From Hydrogenovibrio sp. JE_KL2 (GTDB taxonomy: Bacteria; Pseudomonadota; Gammaproteobacteria; Thiomicrospirales; Thiomicrospiraceae): a stretch of 64,000 nucleotides of DNA. The DNA lies in the NCBI RefSeq assembly GCF_009296185.1, contig NZ_WBJR01000002.1:62001-126000 (forward strand), read 5' to 3'. The notes beneath the pieces were generated by a model. That model ran no database searches. It was not told where the DNA came from and saw nothing but the letters and a program-made list of their open reading frames with translations. Both the position numbers and the translations under genes were made by a program. Below are positions 26,595 to 35,341 of the stretch, piece by piece (position 1 is the stretch's first letter; each line of letters starts with the position of its first letter).

Positions 26595-26666
26595 AGAGAA
26601 AGCAAGACATCCTGTTTTTGCTTTCTCTCAAACAGTTTTGTCGATGACCTGTATTTGTCATCGACA
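26595..26666 (+). terminator. Two successive hairpins between receptor and transport genes
   Basis: AGAGAAAGCAA / TTGCTTTCTCT (26595-26628, 11 bp) and TGTCGATGAC / GTCATCGACA (26639-26666, 10 bp) are perfect stems. Neither has a clean T-run, so they may attenuate or stabilise the mRNA rather than end it. Confidence 0.6.
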
Positions 26667-26694
26667 CCAATCAGACCTCAAAGGACAACTTAAA

Positions 26695-27234
26695 ATGAAA
26701 CAACTGGTTTTACGCCTAGTTTTTATAGGTTTCACTCTCTTAACCTCTGCTGCTTTTGCCAGTGACACTTCCGGCAAGATGAGCACTGAATTAAGCATTA
26801 CAGGCTCCGTAGTTCACCCGTTAACCCTAACATTGGCCGACTTAAAGAAAATGTCTTCTGAAGAAGTGCGTGACCTACCGTTAATTTGCCAAAGCGGCGC
26901 CAACAAAGGTCATATTAATAAACTGACAGGCATTCCCCTCAAAACGTTACTGATAAGGGCTGGGCTCTTGGTCAAGCATCCAAAGGACTTTCGTAAACTG
27001 GCATTCATCGCTTATGCCACAGACAATTACTGGGTGACTTATTCTTGGGGCGAGATTTTCAACCGCGCCGATGGCAATAAGGTATTGGTCTATTTTGCAA
27101 AAGACGGCAAGCCTCTAGATCAAAGCGAAGGTCAGTTTGCCTTAATCTCATCAATGGACACTCACACAGGTGCACGCCAAGTGAAATGGCTACGCAAAAT
27201 AGAAGTCCGCATGTTACAGCCCAAAACAGAATAA
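26695..27234 (+). CDS. Small periplasmic sulfite-oxidase-fold (molybdopterin-binding-like) protein
   Basis: 179 residues with a signal peptide (LLTSAAFA). The body (SITGSVVHPLTLTLADLKKM...LPLICQSGANKGHINKLTGIPLKTLL) resembles the molybdopterin-binding domain of sulfite-oxidase-family proteins, reduced to its core. A Cys at the position of the catalytic Cys is kept (LICQSG), but whether it holds a cofactor cannot be told. ATG at 26695 is preferred because the signal peptide begins there. It sits between a TonB receptor and a chelate ABC importer, so it may bind or modify the imported compound. Confidence 0.75.
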   Translation: MKQLVLRLVFIGFTLLTSAAFASDTSGKMSTELSITGSVVHPLTLTLADLKKMSSEEVRDLPLICQSGANKGHINKLTGIPLKTLLIRAGLLVKHPKDFRKLAFIAYATDNYWVTYSWGEIFNRADGNKVLVYFAKDGKPLDQSEGQFALISSMDTHTGARQVKWLRKIEVRMLQPKTE

Positions 27235-27256
27235 GAGTCTCAACCAGGTTCGCGAT

Positions 27257-28291
27257 ATGATTTTTCGTTACAAAACTTATCTAATCGGTCTTTTGGGCGC
27301 AATGGGGTTATTCATTAACCCTGTTGCCAAAAGTGCCGACTGTTTTTTAAAAAACGCACCTCAAACGGTCTACACCGCCACACCCGTTGCCACCTATCTA
27401 TTGATGGTATTGGCACCAGAAAAACTCGCCGGTTGGAATTTTCCCGCTCCGCCACAGGCAAAAGGGATCTTTCCAGACAGCAGCTTCTCGAAACCTGTCA
27501 TCGGTGGTTGGTTTGGCCAAGGCAGAACGCCCAACATGGAAAATTTAGTGGCGACCAAACCGCAGCTAATCGTCAACTCGGGAACTACCGTCAACCTTGA
27601 AAAACAGGCCTCCCTGAAACAATTTGGCATACCAGTATGCTCCCTGAAGTTGGACAGATTAGAAGATTATCCAACAGCCATCCGGCAGTTTGGTGTTTGG
27701 CTTGGTAAACCACAAAGAGCAAATACTTTAGCTGACTATACTCAAAAGCAAATCAAATGGTTAAGTGCACAAAAACACAAACTCCGCACAAACAACGTCC
27801 CGATGAAAACCGTCTACTATGCCGAGACCCCTAGCGGGCTTGCCACGGAATGCAGAGGCTCCATTCATTCCGAAGTCATTCCTCTCTCGGGCGCCATTAA
27901 TTCACACCTATGCCCTGCTAGCTCGGGTAAACAAAACCGCTTCGGTCGCGTCAACATCAATTTCGAGCAACTTCTGGCTTATAACCCTGATGCCATTATT
28001 ACGCAAGATGTAACTTTCTACCGTCAAGTGTATGTCGATGCCAAATGGCAAGCCCTGAAAGCAGTGAAAAACAAACAGGTGTTTCTTGTTCCGCAAACAC
28101 CTTTCCGATGGATAGACCGCCCACCGAGCTTTATGCGCATGATCGCAGCACCATGGTTAATGCATAAACTTTATCCTGATCAGATTCAATGGAATGATAT
28201 CCGCCAAACCAAGGAATTTTTTCATCTCTTTTTCCAGGTTTCCCTTACAGATGAGCAGGTTCAAACAATTCTCAACGGAAAAACACTATGA
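27257..28291 (+). CDS. Periplasmic substrate-binding protein of an iron-chelate-type ABC importer
   Basis: 344 residues with a signal peptide ending near AKSADC. The body has the two-lobed TroA/FepB fold with a long linking helix; PDAIITQDVTFYRQVYVDAKWQALKAVKNKQVFLVP is typical of the C-terminal lobe of this class. The ligand is unknown. The stop overlaps the start of the next gene (ATGA), so the four genes from here to 31101 are translationally coupled or adjacent. It probably receives the compound from the TonB receptor and passes it to the FecCD permease. Confidence 0.87.
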   Translation: MIFRYKTYLIGLLGAMGLFINPVAKSADCFLKNAPQTVYTATPVATYLLMVLAPEKLAGWNFPAPPQAKGIFPDSSFSKPVIGGWFGQGRTPNMENLVATKPQLIVNSGTTVNLEKQASLKQFGIPVCSLKLDRLEDYPTAIRQFGVWLGKPQRANTLADYTQKQIKWLSAQKHKLRTNNVPMKTVYYAETPSGLATECRGSIHSEVIPLSGAINSHLCPASSGKQNRFGRVNINFEQLLAYNPDAIITQDVTFYRQVYVDAKWQALKAVKNKQVFLVPQTPFRWIDRPPSFMRMIAAPWLMHKLYPDQIQWNDIRQTKEFFHLFFQVSLTDEQVQTILNGKTL

Positions 28292-29328
28292 GCAGACAGA
28301 CGGCATCTAAAATGCACATCGGCATCATGCTACACATGACCCCCGAGCACAATGAGTCTCCCGTTGAGGCTTATCAAAACTTTACTCACTTGGTACAAGT
28401 TGCCGAAGAACTGGGTATGGAAGAAGCTTGGGTGACCGAACATCACTTTAATGCTCATAGTTTGGCGCCTTCTCCTTTGATGCTGATGGCACACTTTCTG
28501 GCATCAACACAAAGGATGCGCTTTGGCAGTGCGGCGGTATTGATTGGCTTTCACAACCCCTTGTCCATTGCTGAACAGCTTGCAACACTGAGTACTCTAT
28601 ACCCAAATCGAGTCGTTGCAGGCTTTGCAAAGGGTGGCCCCTTTGAAGCTCAAAATACTGCTTTCAACATGAACGGCGAGCTTGGACGTTCACGGATGGA
28701 AGAAGCTGTGCCTGCCCTACTTAAACTCTTCAATACTGAAAATACCTCGCATTATGGCGAGCGTTATCAATGGCAGAATATTGACCTGCAACCCAAAACT
28801 CGACTCGGCCCTGAACACTTCTACCTTGCGACAGCTAAAGAGACTAGCATTCGTCTCGCTGCTGAACTTGAGCTAGGTTTAATGTCTGCACAGTTCTGGT
28901 CGACAGAGAAAATCCAAAACACCATCATGCTTTATCGCCAACACCACCGGAAAAATCATAAGCCCAATATGATGGTGTCACGTGGGTTATATATTGCCGA
29001 AAATATCAACACTGCCAAAGATATTGCATGGCAACACATTCAAGCTGTTCGGGCACACAAGCACCAATTGTTTGACAAAAAAGCGGGACCGATGACAAAA
29101 CTATCGGAGGAGGAACTAATGGAAAACACCTTACTAGGAACGCCCGAGGACATTTTTTGCAAGCTTGAAAAGCTACATGAACTGGGTGTGACCAACCTTG
29201 CTCTCAACCCTTTGACTGCCAAACACAGTGAACGTACATATCAAATAAAACAGTTTATGCACGACATTTGGGAAGGTTTTACCGCTAAACACTTCAATGC
29301 AGATCGGGCGGAATCCCTGACTTCATGA
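28288..29328 (+). CDS. Luciferase-like (LLM class) flavin-dependent monooxygenase
   Basis: 346 residues, TIM-barrel LLM fold: the start HIGIMLHMTPEH, then VAEELGMEEAWVTEHHF, RMRFGSAAVLIGFHNPLSIAEQLATLS and RVVAGFAKGGP are family marks. LLM enzymes use reduced FMN or F420 and include the NTA/EDTA and alkanesulfonate monooxygenases. Overlapping starts on both sides place it inside a chelate importer operon, so it probably oxidises the imported chelator or ligand in the cytoplasm. The substrate is inference. No flavin reductase is next to it. Confidence 0.86.
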   Translation: MSRQTASKMHIGIMLHMTPEHNESPVEAYQNFTHLVQVAEELGMEEAWVTEHHFNAHSLAPSPLMLMAHFLASTQRMRFGSAAVLIGFHNPLSIAEQLATLSTLYPNRVVAGFAKGGPFEAQNTAFNMNGELGRSRMEEAVPALLKLFNTENTSHYGERYQWQNIDLQPKTRLGPEHFYLATAKETSIRLAAELELGLMSAQFWSTEKIQNTIMLYRQHHRKNHKPNMMVSRGLYIAENINTAKDIAWQHIQAVRAHKHQLFDKKAGPMTKLSEEELMENTLLGTPEDIFCKLEKLHELGVTNLALNPLTAKHSERTYQIKQFMHDIWEGFTAKHFNADRAESLTS

Positions 29329-30332
29329 ATGCTCGTATCCTACTATTTTTTTTGCTGGTACTTATTGGCTTGGCGCTTTTATCGGTCACCATGGGACGCT
29401 ATGATTTCTCTCCCGTGAGTAGCGTAACGCAACTACTCAGACACTTTGGCTGGCTATCGGGCAACATTGATCCAATGATGACTACTATCATGTTGGATGT
29501 CCGGCTACCAAGAGTCATCGCCGCTATTTTAATCGGCGCGGCATTAGCCGTGTCCGGCACGGCCTTTCAAGCCATGTTCATGAACCCACTCGTTTCACCC
29601 GGAATTCTAGGGGTTTTATCCGGTTCCGCTTTTGGTGCTTCACTGGGTATTCTCTGGTTCGATTCCTTATGGATGATGCAACTTTTCAGCTTTCTTTTTG
29701 GCATGGCTGCGGTTCTTGTCACATTGCTTCTTGCGAGCAATCAAACTCGAAATAATTTAACACTCTTGGTGCTTGGGGGCATGATTTCCGGCGCATTATT
29801 CAGTGCTTTATTGTCCATCGTCAAATATGTCGCTGACCCTTATGACAAACTTCCTGCAATCGTTTATTGGCTGATGGGTTCTCTTGCGAATGTTCAGGAT
29901 AACTTACTGATATTTGTCGCACCGTTTATTTTATTTGGCATTATTTTGATGGCTCTGCAAGGACACACTCTAAACTTGCTTAGCCTTGGCGAGGATGAAG
30001 CGAAAACACTCGGTGTATCCGTTGAAACAAAACGGTTTCATATCATCATATTAGCAACCTTTCTGGCTGCTATTACCGTCAGTCTTGGGGGCATGATCGG
30101 TTGGGTAGGCTTGGTTATTCCCCATGTTGCCCGACTATTATTAGGTGCGGATAACCGCTTATTACTCCCTGCATCAGCCCTGCTTGGCGGCATTTATTTG
30201 CTAATGGTGGACAACCTCGCAAGACTCATGCTCAGCATCGAAATCCCTTTAGGCATTTTGACCGCGTTAATTGGATTGCCCGTTTTCGCTTGGGCACTAC
30301 GGAACGTCAACAAAGGTTGGAGTAACACTTAA
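29325..30332 (+). CDS. FecCD/BtuC-type ABC permease
   Basis: 335 residues and about ten membrane helices. Family marks are DVRLPRVIAAILIGAALAVSGTAFQAMFMNPLVSPGILG near the start and LGGMIGWVGLVIPHVARLL, the coupling region that docks on the ATPase. The ATG overlaps the stop of the monooxygenase gene. It acts with the ATPase one base downstream and with the binding protein upstream. Confidence 0.93.
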   Translation: MNARILLFFLLVLIGLALLSVTMGRYDFSPVSSVTQLLRHFGWLSGNIDPMMTTIMLDVRLPRVIAAILIGAALAVSGTAFQAMFMNPLVSPGILGVLSGSAFGASLGILWFDSLWMMQLFSFLFGMAAVLVTLLLASNQTRNNLTLLVLGGMISGALFSALLSIVKYVADPYDKLPAIVYWLMGSLANVQDNLLIFVAPFILFGIILMALQGHTLNLLSLGEDEAKTLGVSVETKRFHIIILATFLAAITVSLGGMIGWVGLVIPHVARLLLGADNRLLLPASALLGGIYLLMVDNLARLMLSIEIPLGILTALIGLPVFAWALRNVNKGWSNT

Positions 30333-30333
30333 T

Positions 30334-31101
30334 ATGGCAGTCAGTCTTAACAAGCGCATCAATCATATTCATGCCACCTCCTTAGGCGCGCATCATGACG
30401 GTCAAATGGTTTTCGAGCAATTAGACCTCTTGTTGAAGCAAGGAGAAATCACTGCTTTATTAGGCCCTAATGGTTGCGGAAAAACCACGCTTTTACGTAC
30501 GCTTCTCGGGTTGCATCCCAAAAGCGCTGGGAAAGTAATGTTTGGCAATCACCACGAACAACAACTTTCCCCAAAAGAAAAAGCTCAAATTATCAGCTAT
30601 GTTCCTCAATATCATCGTCTGGCATTCGGCTACCCGGTGATTGAAATGGTTTTAATGGGAAGCATGGCGACTCAACCTTCATGGCAGCGCGCAAGCAAAG
30701 CCCAAAGAGAAGAAGCAGAATCACTGCTCGAAACGCTCAATATCGCTCATCTTAAGAATAAGCCTTACACAGAGCTCTCTGGAGGTCAACGTCAGCTGGT
30801 TTTGATTGCTCGTGCATTAGCGCAGAACACGCCGTTTATTTTTATGGATGAGCCGACCAATGGTCTTGATTTCGGCAATCAAATTAAATTACTGGAAAAA
30901 ATTGGGGAACTTGGGCGCAGACGCCATGGCATCTTAATGACAACTCACCACCCTTCTCACGCGCTTCAAATGGCAGACAGGGCTTTGGTAATGAAGCAGG
31001 GTAAGCTTATACAGGACGGTCATCCGCAACAAATATTGGATGCGGAAACACTCTGCGACCTTTATCAGCTAACCGCCGCTCAATTACCCAAAATGTCTTA
31101 A
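30334..31101 (+). CDS. ABC ATPase of the chelate importer
   Basis: 255 residues of the FepC/BtuD type. Walker A GPNGCGKTTL, signature LSGGQRQL and Walker B FIFMDEP are intact. ATG at 30334 lies one base after the permease stop; the longer frame to 30271 would overlap the permease. It powers the FecCD-type permease. The operon ends with this gene; a repeat copy follows. Confidence 0.92.
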   Translation: MAVSLNKRINHIHATSLGAHHDGQMVFEQLDLLLKQGEITALLGPNGCGKTTLLRTLLGLHPKSAGKVMFGNHHEQQLSPKEKAQIISYVPQYHRLAFGYPVIEMVLMGSMATQPSWQRASKAQREEAESLLETLNIAHLKNKPYTELSGGQRQLVLIARALAQNTPFIFMDEPTNGLDFGNQIKLLEKIGELGRRRHGILMTTHHPSHALQMADRALVMKQGKLIQDGHPQQILDAETLCDLYQLTAAQLPKMS

Positions 31102-31114
31102 CCCAGAATGTTTT

Positions 31115-31134
31115 ACCCCAACCTGGTAGATTTT
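31115..31134 (+). repeat. Window-wide motif, copy 12
   Basis: Reads ACCCCAACCTGGTAGATTTT between the convergent importer and zinc operons. Confidence 0.9.
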
Positions 31135-31155
31135 TGAATACTTTTACCCGAGAAA

Positions 31156-31716
31156 TCATCTCAGCCAAACATCATCTTTGTAAAGTTTGAGGTGGGCGTT
31201 CTTTAGCAAATAACCCGCATCGCCCATGTCGGTTTTGAAGTGTTGCAAGCTTAGCACCCCCGTCACTTCAAATGCGTAATCTACTTGGTGCATCCTAACG
31301 CCCTGGCCTTTAGCGGCTTCGACCATGACGGTCTGGTTGACAGGGGGCGGTGGAACATGGATACAGGCTCCAAAATAAGGCACTAACAGGAAGCGCGTAA
31401 TCAGACCATTTTTAATGTCAATAGGGGCAATGTAACCGGCCAGCTTGACCTTTTTGCCGTCAAGTTTCGGATTCACGGGCGCGTTAGCGAGTTCAGCTTC
31501 GATCTTTTGTAAAATGGCCAGCCCTTCTTTGCTATTGTCGGGAAGCTCATTGATCCGCATGATGTCTTTTTCATATTTTTTCAGCAATGTTTTCGGGTCA
31601 TAACCCGGCGGAATCAAGTCACTCCACTTGATTGGCTTTGCTTTATCGGCTGCCAATAAGGGAAAAGAAACCAATAACAGCAGGTATCCGACAAACCTAG
31701 TCAGGCGTCTCATCAA
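31156..31716 (-). CDS. DUF3299 secreted protein (zinc operon)
   Basis: 186 residues with a signal peptide (YLLLLVSFPLLAADKAKP). The DUF3299 core is plain: KLAGYIAPID...FLLVPYFGACIHVPPPPVNQ, with a Cys and His that could bind metal. It is the last gene of the zinc operon; its ATG overlaps the stop of the permease gene. Homologous genes accompany ZrgA, permease and ATPase in vibrios, where the set promotes zinc uptake. The exact role of this subunit is not known. Confidence 0.85.
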   Translation of the reverse strand: MMRRLTRFVGYLLLLVSFPLLAADKAKPIKWSDLIPPGYDPKTLLKKYEKDIMRINELPDNSKEGLAILQKIEAELANAPVNPKLDGKKVKLAGYIAPIDIKNGLITRFLLVPYFGACIHVPPPPVNQTVMVEAAKGQGVRMHQVDYAFEVTGVLSLQHFKTDMGDAGYLLKNAHLKLYKDDVWLR

Positions 31717-32966
31717 GAACTCAGTCCTTTATTCAAACTATTGCGGTAAGCAGCAATTCCCGGGATAAAACTAATCAGCACGGCTGCCAACCAACCAATA
31801 CCAATAAATTGAAGTTGTTCAATGTCCGGCCAGACAGGCTGTACAAATAATCCGAAGTGCTCCGCAAGGTAAGGAGAAAATGCCGCTAAACCCGCATATA
31901 AAATCAACATTCCGAATAAGGTTCCCAACAGCATTATGAACAGTGTTTCTATGACAAACAATAATACAACATGATAACCGTGAATACCGACTGCTCGCAA
32001 AACGGCAATTTCATATTGCCGTTCTTTCAAAGTGCTGAGCAGCGTCATCAAAATACCCGTTAACCCTGCCAGAAACACCATTGCAGCAATGGCTAAGAGC
32101 GCCTGTTCAAAGGGTGACATGATTTGCCACAAGCTGGCTAGCGTTGCTCCCGGTAAAATGGCTAGCAGGGGTTCTTTTGTATAGTCATTAATAGCACGTT
32201 GCACTTTGAACGTCATCAATTCATTTTTCAAACCTAGCATCACTGCGGTCACTGTCTCAGGTTCCACAATCAGTTTCCGCGCCATCTCCGGCGAGATTTT
32301 CAATGGCGATTGCATACCGCCATGCCAATCGATATGAATGGCTTCTATCGCAGCCAATGAAACCTGAAGACTATTGTCCACCGGTGTTCCCGTGGCTTTT
32401 AAAATTCCGCTGACCCTAAAAGGTTTATCGGCATGCTTAGGGGTCAATGCACTGTCCGAGACCCCGTGCGCAAGAATGATGGTACTGCCTACTTTATAGC
32501 CGTACTTCTGTGCAACCTTGGCACCAAGTACCACGTCATAAAGGTCGTGAAAGGCATGGCCTTCACGGAAAAGCAATTTTTGCCCGTCACCATATTGGTA
32601 ATAACGAAAGAAATCGGCTGTGGTTCCCACAACGCGAAAACCTCGATGGGAGTCTCCCAACGAGAGCGGCACTGCCCAGGCGACGTCAGGTCGGTTTTTC
32701 AAAGTCAAATACGCCTGATAGCCCATGTTATTGGTGGCATTGCCAATATGAAAAACACTGTAAAGCAGAAGGTTGATTGGGCCGCTGCGCGCACCAACAA
32801 TCAAGTCCGTCTCGGACAAAGTGGTGAAAAAACTGTTTTTAACTTCTTTGCGCAGGGTATCAACCCCCAACAAGAGGACAACGCTAACGGTAATAGAAAA
32901 GGTCGCCAACAATAAGCTGGCTTTTCGACTCCAGGCACTTTTGATTGCGAGTAACAGCAGATTCAT
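31713..32966 (-). CDS. FtsX-like ABC permease of the zinc operon
   Basis: 417 residues: one N-terminal membrane helix, a large periplasmic domain, and three C-terminal helices ending in AAYRNSLNKGL, as in MacB/LolC-type permeases. Starts and stops overlap by ATGA on both sides, so it is translationally coupled with its ATPase and with the DUF3299 gene. It probably works with the ZrgA-type periplasmic zinc-binding protein in zinc handling rather than in lipoprotein sorting; that is inferred from the operon. Confidence 0.87.
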   Translation of the reverse strand: MNLLLLAIKSAWSRKASLLLATFSITVSVVLLLGVDTLRKEVKNSFFTTLSETDLIVGARSGPINLLLYSVFHIGNATNNMGYQAYLTLKNRPDVAWAVPLSLGDSHRGFRVVGTTADFFRYYQYGDGQKLLFREGHAFHDLYDVVLGAKVAQKYGYKVGSTIILAHGVSDSALTPKHADKPFRVSGILKATGTPVDNSLQVSLAAIEAIHIDWHGGMQSPLKISPEMARKLIVEPETVTAVMLGLKNELMTFKVQRAINDYTKEPLLAILPGATLASLWQIMSPFEQALLAIAAMVFLAGLTGILMTLLSTLKERQYEIAVLRAVGIHGYHVVLLFVIETLFIMLLGTLFGMLILYAGLAAFSPYLAEHFGLFVQPVWPDIEQLQFIGIGWLAAVLISFIPGIAAYRNSLNKGLSS

Positions 32967-33676
32967 CCTTCGACCTCCTGTTTGGCAGCCTGATTCAACT
33001 GCGCCAAATCCACCTCGTGATGAAAGTGCTTTGCCAAACTGGCGTCATGACTGACAAAGACCACTGTCGATCCGGCTTGTTCGGCTGCGTTAAACAACCA
33101 ATCCACAAATCGGTCACGATTGTCTGCATCCAATGCTGAAGTCGGTTCGTCGGCTATAATCAACTCAGGACGACCCATTAAAGCTCTGGCAATGGCGACT
33201 CTTTGCTGTTGACCGATACTGAGACGATTCACAGGTTGGGAAATAACCCCTTCAGGTAACCCAAATAAACCCATCCATTGCTCTGCCTGTTGCCTAGGCT
33301 GTGGCGCTCTGTCTCGTCTGTATCTGGAAAAATTAAGGGGCAACAAAATATTGTCCAATGTAGAGAGATAAGGCAACAGGTTAAACTGCTGGAAAATCAC
33401 CCCCAAATGATCGCCGCGAAAACGATCACGCTTCATCGCTGACAGCGAAGACAACTCCGTATTCAACACTTTTAGAGTGCCGCTTTCCGCCACCAAAATT
33501 CCAGACAACAAATTGAGCAGGGTAGTTTTACCACTTCCGCTTGGCCCTTTGATAAACAGGTGTTGCCCCTGCTCCACCACTAAAGAAGGCAGCGACAGAC
33601 AATCCTGCGTTTGTCCTGACCAACGATAGCGAAGTTGGTTGATGTCAATCACCCGATTATTCACTGCCGATTTCAC
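32963..33676 (-). CDS. LolD/MacB-type ABC ATPase of the zinc operon
   Basis: 237 residues. Walker A GPSGSGKTTLLNLLSG, a Q-loop in VIFQQFNLLPYL, the signature LSIGQQQRVAIARAL (SIG in place of SGG) and Walker B LIIADEPTSALD are visible. It is coupled by ATGA overlaps to zrgA upstream and the permease downstream. It energises the FtsX-like permease. Confidence 0.9.
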   Translation of the reverse strand: MKSAVNNRVIDINQLRYRWSGQTQDCLSLPSLVVEQGQHLFIKGPSGSGKTTLLNLLSGILVAESGTLKVLNTELSSLSAMKRDRFRGDHLGVIFQQFNLLPYLSTLDNILLPLNFSRYRRDRAPQPRQQAEQWMGLFGLPEGVISQPVNRLSIGQQQRVAIARALMGRPELIIADEPTSALDADNRDRFVDWLFNAAEQAGSTVVFVSHDASLAKHFHHEVDLAQLNQAAKQEVEG

Positions 33677-34287
33677 TTTAATAATGCAGAAGTATTCTGT
33701 CTAGACAGCGTAGCGGCGGATTGTTTATTGTTCACTACCCACTGCGCCCGGACTTGCTCAAGATGTTGCCAACTCATGAACAACCCGTCTAAATCAAGGG
33801 AGGATAAGTCCAGGGGGGCTTTACAGGTAAAGCTGTAATCGGCATCAATATCGGCATGATGGTGGTGCTCATGGTGGTGCTCATGGTGAGCATCATGGTC
33901 GGCATCATCATGGTGCGTTGCCGCCTCATTTGCTTCCTTTCTTGCTTCAGCTTGGGCGTGAAAAGGATTATCCACATCAACGCTCTTCAGCTCACACTGA
34001 GCTTCTGCGTTAAATCTGATCAACAGCTTGCCATCTATTTGCTTCCCCGAAGATAACGCCTGCAAATGCGTTTTCACCAATGCCTCTTCAGCTTCCGTAA
34101 CCGGCGCATGCTCAAAACCAAACACGTTGTATGCCGGGGAGTGAATCGACAGCAAAAGCTTTTCGCCAGACTGCGCCAAAGTCAAGTTGGCAACACCATG
34201 CTCGTGCGCTTCATGGGCTTCTGATTGAGCGGCAAGTAATGGCATCCCGGTCAAAAAACCGATGGTTAACAAAGTCAGAAGACGCAT
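33673..34287 (-). CDS. zrgA: ZrgA-family (DUF2796) periplasmic zinc-binding protein
   Basis: 204 residues with a signal peptide (LTIGFLTGMPLLAAQ). The DUF2796/ZrgA body has the N-terminal HEAHEHGVANLTLA and a His/Asp-rich loop at about residues 125-150 (HHDDADHDAHHEHHHEHHHH) suited to zinc. In Vibrio, ZrgA with an FtsX-type ABC pair and DUF3299 partner aids zinc uptake under Zur control; the same set is present here next to a Zur gene. GGGGAA stands before the ATG. Its stop overlaps the ATPase start. Confidence 0.9.
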   Translation of the reverse strand: MRLLTLLTIGFLTGMPLLAAQSEAHEAHEHGVANLTLAQSGEKLLLSIHSPAYNVFGFEHAPVTEAEEALVKTHLQALSSGKQIDGKLLIRFNAEAQCELKSVDVDNPFHAQAEARKEANEAATHHDDADHDAHHEHHHEHHHHADIDADYSFTCKAPLDLSSLDLDGLFMSWQHLEQVRAQWVVNNKQSAATLSRQNTSALLK

Positions 34288-34300
34288 AATGGGTTCCCCG

Positions 34301-34861
34301 TTAAAATTCGTTTTGAATGGCTTTGTAGCCGCTGACCAATTTATTATTGGTTTCCACTACTGACTCGGAAAATTCCGACATCTTAATCGTTTTTTTCGGA
34401 AACTGAGTTAAGTCAGTATCTCTATCAATATGCGCTGTGGAAGGGACATAAAACCCTTCAGGTAACTCACAACTTTCCACCACCGAGTTGTGGCGAACCA
34501 CGGCTTTATCACCGACATAACAATTAAACAGTACACTGTTAAAACCGATAAACACCCCTGCCCCCACTCGACAAGGACCATGAATAATCGAGCGATGAGC
34601 AATGGACGTTCGCTCGCCAATAGAAACTTCCGCTCCAGCTTTGGAATGAATCACCACACCATCCTGAATATTGGAATGTGCGCCAATGACAATGGCTTCC
34701 ATTTGTTGGTTGTCATCCAATTCATCCGCACGAATAACCGCATAAGGTCCTATGAATACATTTTCTTTGACGATAATTTTTCCGCATAAAATCGCAGTTG
34801 GGTCAACAAAGGCAGAAGGATGAATTTGCGGTAAATCACCACTTGGATTTCGTCTAATCAT
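34301..34861 (-). CDS. Gamma-carbonic-anhydrase-like protein (zinc operon)
   Basis: 186 residues of left-handed beta-helix hexapeptide repeats (FIGPYAVIRADE, IGAHSNIQDGVVIHS, IGERTSIAHRSIIHG, VGAGVFIGFNSVLFN). The three metal-ligand histidines are visible in VIHS, IAHRS and IIHG. ATG at 34861 is preferred (AGGA upstream) over an earlier in-frame codon inside zur. Being under zinc control it may be a paralogue that tolerates metal shortage; the same family is found in zrg clusters. Confidence 0.87.
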   Translation of the reverse strand: MIRRNPSGDLPQIHPSAFVDPTAILCGKIIVKENVFIGPYAVIRADELDDNQQMEAIVIGAHSNIQDGVVIHSKAGAEVSIGERTSIAHRSIIHGPCRVGAGVFIGFNSVLFNCYVGDKAVVRHNSVVESCELPEGFYVPSTAHIDRDTDLTQFPKKTIKMSEFSESVVETNNKLVSGYKAIQNEF

Positions 34862-34871
34862 GACAGGGTTC

Positions 34872-35330
34872 CTAAATTGCAGTCTGACATTTCTGGCAAG
34901 TGCCATGAATTTCTAGACTCGGCTGATCAATATGAAAATGCGTTTGTTCGGCATTATGTTGTATTGCCGACCAGAGGGAACCAGCTAAAGGGGTTTCTTC
35001 AATGCTGCCACAGTGATCACACATCAAAAACTGGGTCAATTCACTATGAGGTTCATTATGAATATGATGACAAGCGACATATTGCCGTGTAGAGGCAAGG
35101 CGATGAATCAAGGATTGAGATTCTAAAAAGTTCAACGCGCGATAAATCGTCATCGGCTGGGTACCACTTTGCTCGTCGGCCTTATAGTGTTCCAATAACT
35201 CGTAAGCACTGACAGGCTTGTCCAACATCAGCAGTAACCTCAGCACCTTTTCACGAATCGGCGTCAAACGTTGCCCCTGTTGTTGACAGGTGATTCGAGC
35301 TTGTTGCAAGCGTTTATCAAGTTCAGTCAT
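34872..35330 (-). CDS. zur: Zinc uptake regulator, Fur family
   Basis: 152 residues. The winged helix (QRLTPIREKVLRLLLMLDKPVSAYELLEHYK, TIYRALNFLESQSLIHRL) is standard Fur. The structural zinc site is given by two Cys-x2-Cys pairs, CDHC and CQKC, and a His-rich dimer region lies between. The Zur assignment over Fur rests on the operon (COG0523 GTPase, ZrgA, carbonic anhydrase) and on the Zur-type palindrome upstream of the operon. It represses the operon, including itself, when zinc is plentiful; this is inference from family and site. Confidence 0.9.
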   Translation of the reverse strand: MTELDKRLQQARITCQQQGQRLTPIREKVLRLLLMLDKPVSAYELLEHYKADEQSGTQPMTIYRALNFLESQSLIHRLASTRQYVACHHIHNEPHSELTQFLMCDHCGSIEETPLAGSLWSAIQHNAEQTHFHIDQPSLEIHGTCQKCQTAI

Positions 35331-35341
35331 ATCTATGTCCC

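Noticed and set aside
33789-34056. Open frames opposite the His-rich part of zrgA
   Set aside because: Mirror of a repetitive His/Asp codon tract, not an independent gene.
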